Of a DNA stretch of 51,766 nt, positions 42,454 to 49,255 are shown piece after piece. Made by a program: the position numbers and the translations under genes. This DNA is from JBDSEG01 sp039920165 (GTDB taxonomy: Bacteria; Pseudomonadota; Gammaproteobacteria; Burkholderiales; Burkholderiaceae_C). How positions within the stretch are numbered: position 1 is the first letter of the stretch; each line of letters opens with the position of its first letter. The DNA lies in the NCBI GenBank assembly GCA_039920165.1, contig JBDSEG010000340.1:1-51766 (forward strand). Direction: 5' to 3'. The notes beneath the pieces were generated by a model. The model worked only from the letters and a program-made list of their open reading frames with translations. It was not told where the DNA came from and searched no databases.

Positions 42454-43103
42454 AACTTGCTCCTCAAATAGACACCCAGACCGCCGCCCTTTACCCGCAT
42501 GGTCATGATCTTGCCAGAGTCCAGACGAAGGCCTAGACCGCCCTGCATGAACCCCCAGCCGCTGCGCGGCTCGCCTTGCCACTCGATGCCGAGCTTGGCG
42601 GAATACGCATCGCTGCCCTTGCCGTACAGGCCGGGCGCGCTCGACGCGTCGGCATACACGGCGGAGTCGGGCGACGACCGATAGCGCAAGCCCACGCTGA
42701 CCGCTGGAACCGCATTGCGAAGGGACTGTTCGTCGTCGCGACGCGTGCCCGAGCCAGGCAGGCTGTACGCCACCGTGCCGACCCCCACGCCGATATCGGC
42801 ACGCTCGCGCGAAAGCCACCAGCGGCGGCTGATTTCACTGAGCTCGGTGCGCGCCGCACCACCCAGCGGTGAAGGCCCCGTCGAGAGATTCGGCAAGGCC
42901 GGATCGGTGCGGATATAGCGCGGCGCGGCAAGCATGTCGATGGCGGTATGGCGCCCCTGCGGCATCGGCGTCGAGATTCGGGCGGCAGCCACCAAAGTCT
43001 CGTCGTCCGACCCGTTTGCTACGGGCGTCGTGGGATCGGCCAAAGCCGCGCCGCAGACGCTCAGTAGCATGGCGGCGATCAGCGCCTGGGCGGCGGGCTG
43101 CAT
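42450..43103 (-). CDS. Putative outer-membrane or periplasmic protein
   Basis: A 217-residue exported protein. The signal peptide (about residues 1-22, LIAAMLLSVCGAALA-D) is followed by alternating beta-type sequence in the C-terminal half: ADIGVGVGTVAYSLPG, AVSVGLRYRSSPDSAVYADAS, SAKLGIEWQGEPRSGWGFMQGGLGLRLDSG, GGLGVYLRSKF. The terminal Phe is typical of outer-membrane barrels, so a small barrel is likely. No named family is recognised. The start at ATG 43103 has no strong ribosome site; it follows the 64-residue gene by 29 nt. Confidence 0.72.
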   Translation of the reverse strand: MQPAAQALIAAMLLSVCGAALADPTTPVANGSDDETLVAAARISTPMPQGRHTAIDMLAAPRYIRTDPALPNLSTGPSPLGGAARTELSEISRRWWLSRERADIGVGVGTVAYSLPGSGTRRDDEQSLRNAVPAVSVGLRYRSSPDSAVYADASSAPGLYGKGSDAYSAKLGIEWQGEPRSGWGFMQGGLGLRLDSGKIMTMRVKGGGLGVYLRSKF

Positions 43104-43132
43104 GGCGCGACAGGCAGTCGCTGTGGCCGCAT

Positions 43133-43327
43133 TCAGTGACCGCGCGACCGGAGTTCGCGGATCTGGCGCATCGCTTCCTGAGCGCGGGCACCGAAGGCGC
43201 GTTGCGCCTTGCCCGCGCCGAGCCCGCGCAAACCATCTTCGTCGAAGAAAGCGTCTGGCCGATCCGGCCCGGCGCGGATTTCGCGCCGAGTCGGGTTGAG
43301 CTTGGCGATATTGCGGTCTCGGTGCAT
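43133..43327 (-). CDS. Small hypothetical protein
   Basis: A 64-residue highly charged protein (17 Arg/Lys, 10 Asp/Glu) starting MHRDRNIAKLNPTRRE. There is no signal peptide or membrane segment. Good CCGGAG site 7 nt upstream of the ATG. It heads a three-gene minus-strand operon with the putative outer-membrane protein and the TTG-start protein, and has a TCCTAC half-site 132 nt upstream. Function unknown. Confidence 0.65.
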   Translation of the reverse strand: MHRDRNIAKLNPTRREIRAGPDRPDAFFDEDGLRGLGAGKAQRAFGARAQEAMRQIRELRSRGH

Positions 43328-43458
43328 GGTTAACTCCGGTGGCACGGGGAGAGCGGGCCGATGTCGCCGCTCCCTCGCTCGCCACACCAATCTATCGAGG
43401 CTCTCGCGTCTGGCTGATCGGCGGCACCGCAAATGCGCGTAGGGGTGGACCGATTCGA

Positions 43459-43468
43459 CCGTAGGACG
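43459..43468 (-). promoter_or_regulatory. TCCTAC half-site (minus strand)
   Basis: The minus strand reads CGTCCTACGG, identical to the core at 29989. It lies between the end of pqiC and the start of the 64-residue gene, in the correct orientation for that gene. The second half at 18 nt is not matched; another CCCTAC occurs 22 nt further on. It is probably a diverged member of the motif family. Confidence 0.4.
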
Positions 43469-43489
43469 CGACCGACCGCTCCGTGCGCG

Positions 43490-44161
43490 TCAGCCGGCGG
43501 ATGCGGGGCAGCGTGCCGCGGCGTTGCGCGCCAGAGCCTGCAGCGTCGCGCCGATCTCGTCGGCGAGCCGCACAACGATGCGCTGGTGCGCTTGCGCGAT
43601 CGCGAGCGTCGAGTCGGCACTCTCGCGAAGTACCGAAACGCACGCGGCCGCGGGCAAGCCGGCCGTCGGCGCGACGATGCGCCAGCGCACCTCGAGTCGT
43701 GCTTCGCGACCCAGAACGCTTTCGAAGCGGGCCACGTCCACCGTGATGCGCCACGGTCGTGCCGCGCCGGAGAAGGAATTGCCGTCGACCGCACCCCAGC
43801 GCAGGGCGAGCGCTTCAATCAGAGCGGCATGCAATTCGTCGCGCAAGGGCGCGGCCCAGCGATCCTGTTCGAGCAGCTGCAGGCTGCCGTCGGCCAGACG
43901 CACCAGCCACTGCGGCTGGTCGACCTGCGCCGGAACGCGCACCGGATCGAGAACGATGGCGATCGGGCCGGGGGACGGCTGCTGCGCGGATGCCCCGCCG
44001 GCCGGCAACGACACGCGCGCCGGCTCGGCCGGCAACAGGCTGTGAAAACGCGTCGGCGGGTCGGACGCGCAGGCCGCGAGCGAGAGCAAGCCCCCACCGA
44101 TCGCGAGCCGTAGGGACGAGCGCGCGCGCACCGCCGGCCGAACATCAAGGCGCAAGGTCAT
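43490..44161 (-). CDS. pqiC: PqiC-type ABC-transport auxiliary lipoprotein
   Basis: A 223-residue lipoprotein (lipobox LAAC, Cys31) of the DUF330/ABC_trans_aux family. It has FHSLLPAE near the N-terminus of the mature part, VPAQVDQPQWLVRLADG (the conserved P-x-x-V-D-R/Q-P-Q-hydrophobic segment) and LARFESVLGREARLEVRWRI. In E. coli PqiC forms an outer-membrane-anchored ring meeting the PqiB syringe. The ATG overlaps the pqiB stop by 4 nt. It is the last gene of pqiA-pqiA-pqiB-pqiC. Confidence 0.94.
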   Translation of the reverse strand: MTLRLDVRPAVRARSSLRLAIGGGLLSLAACASDPPTRFHSLLPAEPARVSLPAGGASAQQPSPGPIAIVLDPVRVPAQVDQPQWLVRLADGSLQLLEQDRWAAPLRDELHAALIEALALRWGAVDGNSFSGAARPWRITVDVARFESVLGREARLEVRWRIVAPTAGLPAAACVSVLRESADSTLAIAQAHQRIVVRLADEIGATLQALARNAAARCPASAG

Positions 44162-45891
44162 GGCGCTCTCCGGGGGGTGGGCGCCACCGCGTCGGCGGGC
44201 TTGCCGCGCAGCAGCGACTCGGGGTGGCGCTGCAGATAGTCGGACAGCACGCGAAGCGACTGCGCAGCGCGCTGCAGTTCACCCAGCGTATCGGCGACGC
44301 TGCGCTGCACCGGCGCATCGGCGCTCAGCAAGTTCGCATCGGCTTTGTCGAGCGCCCCGCGCACCGCGCCGAGCGTGCCGTCGACCGAGCCCAGGGTCTG
44401 CTGCATCTTGTCGAGCGCGCGCGTCACTTCGGCCAGCGCCTTCTGCGCCTCGGGCGTGAGTTGCGTGATCGCTCCGCTGGCCTGCTTGAGCGTGCCCTGG
44501 AGGTCGCGCCCGATGCTCTCGAACGGGATCTTGCTGACGTTGGCGACGATCTGCGCGATCTGCGGCTGCAGCTCGCTCAAGGTGCCGGGCGCGCTTGGCA
44601 CCGTGACGGCGCCCCCGACCTGCGCGACCTTGCCGGCAGGGCCCTTGCCGATAAAGTCCAGCGCCACATAGAGCTGCCCGGTCAGCAGATTGCCGGTTCG
44701 CATCTGGGCGCGCAGTCCGCCGTCGATCAGGCGCTGCAGCAAGGCGACGTCGAGGTCGGCGCCGGCCGCCGAGCTGCCGCTTTCGACCTGCAACGTATGG
44801 CGCAAGTCGCCCAGGCGCAGCGGGTAGATCTCGCCCAGCACCTGCACCGGATAGCGCTTGCGTTCGACATCGTGCTGCAGGGTGATCTCACGCACCTTGC
44901 CGATCTCGATGCCGAGGAAATCGATCGGCGCGCCGACCGCGAGGCCGCGGCTGGTCTGGTCGAAGACCATGCGAACCGCCAGCGGCGGGCCGTCCGGCGG
45001 GGCGACGGCGGTCCGCCGGTTCTCGAACAGGTCGAACTCTGCGCCGTCGGGCGCCGCCTTCGCCTTGACCGCGGCGGGCGGACTCTCGAACGCCACGCCT
45101 CCGGCGAGCACCGAAGCGAGCGTCTCGGTATTGATCGTCAGGCCGCTGGCATTGAGCGTGAGATCGATGCCGCTCGCATTCCAGAACCGCGCGTCGGTGG
45201 TGACGAGTTGCTGGTAGGGCGCGTCGACGAAGATCTTCACCGACAGCGCGTCGGCCGCGGGATCGAGCGTGTAGCCGACCACCCGGCCGACGCGGCTCTG
45301 GCGGTAATAGATCGGCGAGCCGATCTCGAGCGAGCCGAGCGTATTCGCCCGCAGTACATAGCTGCCGCCCGGCTCGCCGCGCAGCATGTAGGGTGGGATC
45401 TCCAAGCCGACGAAATGGGTGCGCGCGGTCTCGGAGACACCGGCATCGACGCCGATGTACGAGCCGGAGAAGAGGGTTCCGAGGCCGCTGATGCCGGCGG
45501 TGCCGATGCGCGGGCGCACGACCCAGAAGGACGTATCCTCGACCGCCACGCTGGCGGCGAAGCGTGCGAGCTGCACCGCGACGATGACGCGCTTGCGATC
45601 CTCGGACAGGCTCACGCCCGAGACGCGGCCGATCACGACCTCTTTGTAGCGGACCTCGGTCTTGCCGGGCTCCAAGCCCTCGGCGGTCGCGAACTCGATC
45701 TCGATCCGTGGTCCGACCTGGGTCAGCGTGCGCACCAGCAGCCAGGCGCCGATCAGCAGCGCCACGATCGGCACAATCCAGACGAGCGAGATGCGCATCG
45801 GGTTCTTGCGCGTGACGCGCGGCTCGGGCAGCGGCGCCGTCGCCGGAGGCGGCGCCTGCGCAGGCGACGGGGGAAGGTCCGGTTCAGCCAT
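44158..45891 (-). CDS. pqiB: PqiB-type MCE protein
   Basis: A 577-residue inner-membrane MCE-family protein. One N-terminal transmembrane helix (about residues 34-55) is followed by three MCE (MlaD) domains: from IEIEFATAEGLEPGKTEVRYKEVVIGRVSGV, then YVLRANTLGSLEIGSPIYYRQSRVGRVVGY, then VRMVFDQTSRGLAVGAPIDFLGIEIGKVREI. The C-terminal helical region forms the long needle of the syringe-like tunnel for lipids between membranes. Length matches E. coli PqiB (about 546). The ATG overlaps the upstream pqiA gene by 8 nt. Confidence 0.95.
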   Translation of the reverse strand: MAEPDLPPSPAQAPPPATAPLPEPRVTRKNPMRISLVWIVPIVALLIGAWLLVRTLTQVGPRIEIEFATAEGLEPGKTEVRYKEVVIGRVSGVSLSEDRKRVIVAVQLARFAASVAVEDTSFWVVRPRIGTAGISGLGTLFSGSYIGVDAGVSETARTHFVGLEIPPYMLRGEPGGSYVLRANTLGSLEIGSPIYYRQSRVGRVVGYTLDPAADALSVKIFVDAPYQQLVTTDARFWNASGIDLTLNASGLTINTETLASVLAGGVAFESPPAAVKAKAAPDGAEFDLFENRRTAVAPPDGPPLAVRMVFDQTSRGLAVGAPIDFLGIEIGKVREITLQHDVERKRYPVQVLGEIYPLRLGDLRHTLQVESGSSAAGADLDVALLQRLIDGGLRAQMRTGNLLTGQLYVALDFIGKGPAGKVAQVGGAVTVPSAPGTLSELQPQIAQIVANVSKIPFESIGRDLQGTLKQASGAITQLTPEAQKALAEVTRALDKMQQTLGSVDGTLGAVRGALDKADANLLSADAPVQRSVADTLGELQRAAQSLRVLSDYLQRHPESLLRGKPADAVAPTPRRAP

Positions 45892-46525
45892 CGCGTTCGG
45901 GCTCCTGCCAGATCATGCGGGGATCGAAACTGTGGGTGGCGAGCATGGTGAACACCACCACCGCAGCGAACGCCAGCAACCCGGGTTCGGGTTGCGCGCT
46001 GGCAAGGCCGCCGAAGCGGACCATCGCAGCGAGCAGCACGACGACGTAGACATCGAGCATCGACCAGTGGCCGACCGCCTCGACCAGACCGTACAGGCGC
46101 GCGCGGTCGAGCCGGCGCCAGTGCGGCGCGATGCGCGTGCTCGCCGCGAGCAGCGCGAGCGCGGCAATCTTCAGCACCGGGACCACGATGCTCGCAATGA
46201 AGACCAGCGTCGCCAGGCCCCAGGCGTCGTCCATCCACAGTTCGGCGATGCCGCCTGCAATGGTGTGGTCCGTGGGACGCAGCGCCGTACGCGTGCTCAT
46301 GATGGGCAGCACATTGGCCGGGATATAGAGCACGCTGGCCGCGCCGAGGTAGGCCCAGGTGCGCTGCAGGCTGTGCGGCTTGCGCACCGACAGGAGGTGA
46401 CCGCAGCGCGAGCAGGCCACGGATTCGTCCGCGCGGCTGGGCGCAAGGCAGACCTGACCGCAGCATTCGCACCCCAGGTAGTCGGCAGGCCGGATGCCGC
46501 CCTCGGTCGCTGCCACGTCGGTCAC
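45884..46525 (-). CDS. pqiA: Paraquat-inducible protein A, second half-gene
   Basis: A 213-residue inner-membrane protein corresponding to one of the two PqiA domains. It has an N-terminal zinc ribbon (LGCECCGQVC ... VACSRCGHLL, two C-x-x-C pairs) and then four hydrophobic helices with RTWAYLGAASVLYIPANVLPIMST, and VEAVGHWSMLDVYVVVLLAAMVRF. The start is GTG 46525 in a GTGA overlap with the stop of the other half. Together the two equal one ordinary PqiA (about 420 residues). It feeds lipid into or regulates the PqiB/PqiC tunnel. Confidence 0.92.
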   Translation of the reverse strand: MTDVAATEGGIRPADYLGCECCGQVCLAPSRADESVACSRCGHLLSVRKPHSLQRTWAYLGAASVLYIPANVLPIMSTRTALRPTDHTIAGGIAELWMDDAWGLATLVFIASIVVPVLKIAALALLAASTRIAPHWRRLDRARLYGLVEAVGHWSMLDVYVVVLLAAMVRFGGLASAQPEPGLLAFAAVVVFTMLATHSFDPRMIWQEPERDG

Positions 46526-47154
46526 GGCCGGTGCCACCACAGGTGCTTCAGACCGACCGAATCGATCGCCGCGAGCAGGATGGCGAGCGCCCCGAACGCG
46601 AACAGCGCCGGCCCCACGCTCGCCTCGGCCAGGCTCGCGATGCGCACCAGCGAGAGGAGCGCGGCGACCGTCAGAACTTCCACGGTATTCCAGTGCGAGA
46701 CCTGGTGCAGCACGCGCAGGCAGGCGGCGAAGCCGGGAACGATGCGCCCCGCGACGAGCCCGGCAAGCACATACAGCCGAAGCACGATGAAGAGCGCCGG
46801 CGCGACGATGGCGGTGCCGCCGGCCACCAGCGCGACCAGCGGTTCGCCCTCTTCCCAGGTGATGCCCACCGCTTGCGGAAAGGTGGCGCTCACCTCGGCG
46901 CCGCGCAAGCGGATCGTCATGACCTCGGCAAAATTGGCGATCAGCAAAACGAACGCGGCCGCCAGCGTGAGGGCGAGCAGGGCCTGGACGCCCACGCGAT
47001 GGCCGCGACCGATCACGGCGTCGCAGCGGCTGCAATGCGCGACGGTGTCGCTCGCCAGGGTGTGCCAACGATGCGGCTGGCCGCAACGGTCGCACACCGC
47101 CATCGGCAAGGCGGCTGATACTGGATGGGCTTGCGCTGCCGGCGCAGAAGGCAT
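46522..47154 (-). CDS. pqiA: Paraquat-inducible protein A, first half-gene
   Basis: A 210-residue inner-membrane protein matching the first PqiA domain. The zinc ribbon has C-x-x-C pairs in AVCDRCGQPHRWHTL and VAHCSRCDAVI, followed by four helices including FVLLIANFAEVMTIRLRG and LRVLHQVSHWNTVEVLTVAALLSLVRI. The ATG 47154 has CGGAGG just upstream and is preferred to ATG 47184. In E. coli both halves are in one chain, so here the gene is split with translational coupling (GTGA). It heads the pqi operon. Confidence 0.92.
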   Translation of the reverse strand: MPSAPAAQAHPVSAALPMAVCDRCGQPHRWHTLASDTVAHCSRCDAVIGRGHRVGVQALLALTLAAAFVLLIANFAEVMTIRLRGAEVSATFPQAVGITWEEGEPLVALVAGGTAIVAPALFIVLRLYVLAGLVAGRIVPGFAACLRVLHQVSHWNTVEVLTVAALLSLVRIASLAEASVGPALFAFGALAILLAAIDSVGLKHLWWHRP

Positions 47155-47271
47155 GCGTCCTCCGATGAGCGGGCATGCCCGCATGAATATGAGGTTCAAG
47201 CATACAGATGTCGACCGGCGCGGCGTGCCGCGCTCCACCTCGCAGAAACCCGTGCGCCATCGAATCGGCGC

Positions 47272-47303
47272 CGTCCTACAGATACCTCCCATTCCGTCGG
47301 ACG
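47272..47303 (+). promoter_or_regulatory. Bipartite TCCTAC-N18-CGGACG element
   Basis: CGTCCTACAG (47272-47281) and CGGACG (47298-47303), spacer 18 nt. It is 55 nt before the transglutaminase-like gene. The core is the same as at 41030 and, with G for A, at 29989. Confidence 0.5.
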
Positions 47304-47358
47304 TGGCACGCTACTGGCTTGTGCCATCGTCCTGACAGCTTCTGAGGCGGACCTTGCC

Positions 47359-48198
47359 ATGTTGATCCGGATAGGCTACGACATCGAATTGGCGGTTTCC
47401 GCGCCCACCGCACTCGTGTACCTGCTGAGGGTTCACCCCTCACGGCGCGACGATCTGGAACTGCCGGAAAATTTCAATATCCAGCCGGCTCTGCCGGCGC
47501 AGGAATATATCGACAGCTTCGGCAACCATTGCGGTCGCATCAGCATCCCGCCTGGCGTCAACGCGGTTCGTTTCACCAACGATGCGGTGATTCGCGACTC
47601 GGGCCTGCACGATGCGCTCGACCCTTCCGCACGGCAGCACGAGCCTATTAATCTGCCGGCTTCGACCTTGCAGTTCCTTTTGCCGAGCCGCTATTGCGAG
47701 GTCGACAGCGAGTTGCTGAGCTTCGCCTGGAACCAGTTCGGCTCGACCCCGCCGGGCTGGGCGCTGGTGCAGGCGATCTGCGACTGGGTCCACAACCATA
47801 TCCGCTTCGACTACATGTCGGCACGTGCCAATCGCACGGCGGCCGAGGGCTATCGCGAGCGCGTCGGGGTCTGCCGCGACTTCACCCACCTCGCGCTCAC
47901 GTTGTGCCGTTGCATGAATATCCCGGCGCGTTATGTCACAGGCTACCTCGGCGATATCGGCGTTCCCATCTCGCCCAATCCGATGGACTTCAGCGCCTGG
48001 TTCGAGGTGTATCTCGGCCACGGCTGGCACACCTTCGATGCGCGCAACAACCAGCCGCGCATCGGCCGCATCGTGATGGCGCGCGGGCGCGATGCGGCCG
48101 ACGTTCCCATCACCATGCTCTTCGGGACGAGTTCGCTGCTGCGCTTCGAGGTCGTCACCGAAGAAACCGCTCCCCAGTCCAGCGTGCTGGCCGCTTGA
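47359..48198 (+). CDS. Transglutaminase-like cysteine protease-fold protein
   Basis: A 279-residue cytoplasmic protein. After an N-terminal beta-sandwich (bacterial transglutaminase-like N-terminal region), the core has the triad Cys172 (RVGVCRDFTHLA), His224 (HGWHTF) and Asp227 (FDARN). Family members hydrolyse peptide or isopeptide bonds; the substrate is unknown. ATG 47359 starts MLIRIGYDIEL, the usual family beginning. It is divergent from the pqi operon, with a palindrome GCGGGCATGCCCGC (47169-47182) and a TCCTAC element in the 204-bp space. Confidence 0.92.
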   Translation: MLIRIGYDIELAVSAPTALVYLLRVHPSRRDDLELPENFNIQPALPAQEYIDSFGNHCGRISIPPGVNAVRFTNDAVIRDSGLHDALDPSARQHEPINLPASTLQFLLPSRYCEVDSELLSFAWNQFGSTPPGWALVQAICDWVHNHIRFDYMSARANRTAAEGYRERVGVCRDFTHLALTLCRCMNIPARYVTGYLGDIGVPISPNPMDFSAWFEVYLGHGWHTFDARNNQPRIGRIVMARGRDAADVPITMLFGTSSLLRFEVVTEETAPQSSVLAA

Positions 48199-48243
48199 TG
48201 CGGGCACGCTGATCTTTCTATCCCCAAGCAGGCGGCAAACCCC

Positions 48244-48492
48244 ATGAGCAACAATTCGAAGCCGGCGGCGAATACCGACAAGGTCCAGGGCGAAGGGCGA
48301 CTACGACGCGGCGCGCCGCTATGACAAATCGGCCGAGGAGTTCGCCCGCTCGGCAAGGTCGACGATGCCGCTCGGGCGGCCAAGCCGCAAAGCCCGCAGC
48401 AGGCGTCCGAACTGGAGCGTGCCGAGCGCGAAGGTGCGTCGCACGCGAAAGGCGAGGATCGTGACGTGAAGTCGCGCGACAGCAAGCCCTGA
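48244..48492 (+). pseudogene. Small stress-type gene with two compensating frameshifts
   Basis: The ATG frame reads MSNNSKPAANTDKVQGEG and then leaves the coding frame at a GGG (expected GG), stopping at 48322-48324. Skipping one G gives DYDAARRYDKSAEEFARS. A missing G near 48354 (TCGGCAAG instead of TCGGGCAAG) restores the first frame, which continues KVDDAARAAKPQSPQQASELERAEREGASHAKGEDRDVKSRD to TGA at 48492. The total is 83 codons. The combined sequence matches a hydrophilic type of protein (DKVQGEGDY-AARRY) seen in Burkholderiales. Both errors lie in G runs, so sequencing error is possible. Confidence 0.75.
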
Positions 48493-48512
48493 GGCCGGTC
48501 GGAGCAAGCAAG

Positions 48513-48540
48513 AAAAAAGCCGGCATGCGCCGGCTTTTTT
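48513..48540. terminator. Strong bidirectional terminator
   Basis: AAAAAAGCCGGC-ATGC-GCCGGCTTTTTT: 12-bp perfect arms around a 4-nt loop, with A and T tracts. It lies between the frameshifted small gene (plus) and the convergent cysteine-repeat gene (minus). Confidence 0.95.
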
Positions 48541-48563
48541 CATTGGGGCTCCCAGCCCGCCGA

Positions 48564-49115
48564 TCAGGTCTTGCCGTAACGGCTCTTTGCGGTCTTGATG
48601 CAGGAAGTCTTGGCATCGCCGGACAGCGAGTCGCACTTCTCGGCAGCAACCTTGTACTGCGCATCGCGCTTCTCGTCGACCGCGTCGGCGCGCGAAGTAA
48701 CGACCGTCTTGACAGACTTCGCATCGGCCTTCGCCGAGATGTGCGCGGCCTTGGCCTCCTTGACGCACACGTCCTTCGGATTGCCCGCGAGATCGTCGCA
48801 TTTTTCCTTGGCGACTTCGTAGGCAGCGTCGGCCTTCGCCACCGCGAGTTTGTAGTTGTCGGCCGGCTTGCCGGTGTACTGGTATTCGACCTCGGCGCGC
48901 GCGACTTTCTCCTTGCCCTTTGCCTCTTCCTGGCAAATATCTTTGGCGTTGCCGGCCAGCGAACTGCAGGCTTTCTTGTCGGCCTTGTAGGCATCGCTGA
49001 TCTGCGCCTTGCGGGCCTTGTAGTCTTCCTTACCGACGGTGGCGGAGTAGGCCGCCGAGCTGACAGCAAGGGCGGCGACGAGCATCGCGGTGTTCAGGGG
49101 ATTGAGCTTGTGCAT
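48564..49115 (-). CDS. Periplasmic cysteine-repeat protein (hypothetical)
   Basis: A 183-residue exported protein with a signal peptide (about residues 1-22, AALAVSSAAYSA). The mature chain is lysine/alanine-rich and helical, with three spaced repeats of a C-x2-L-(A/S)-G-(N/D)-x-K-x2-C type: CSSLAGNAKDIC, CDDLAGNPKDVC and CDSLSGDAKTSC. Each pair is likely one disulfide hairpin. No function is known to me. It is monocistronic, closed by a strong terminator. ATG 49115 is chosen because the signal peptide starts there. Confidence 0.85.
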   Translation of the reverse strand: MHKLNPLNTAMLVAALAVSSAAYSATVGKEDYKARKAQISDAYKADKKACSSLAGNAKDICQEEAKGKEKVARAEVEYQYTGKPADNYKLAVAKADAAYEVAKEKCDDLAGNPKDVCVKEAKAAHISAKADAKSVKTVVTSRADAVDEKRDAQYKVAAEKCDSLSGDAKTSCIKTAKSRYGKT

Positions 49116-49255
49116 GGCGTGGTCGGGTCGGGTTGGTTTCGGCAAACTATGCTTTCGCCGCGCCGGAATCGCCAGCGGACTGCGGCGCAAGCCACTGTAG
49201 TAGCTCTCCTACCGCCCTGCATAGAATGAAGTTCCGCAAGTGAAGGACCACTCCC

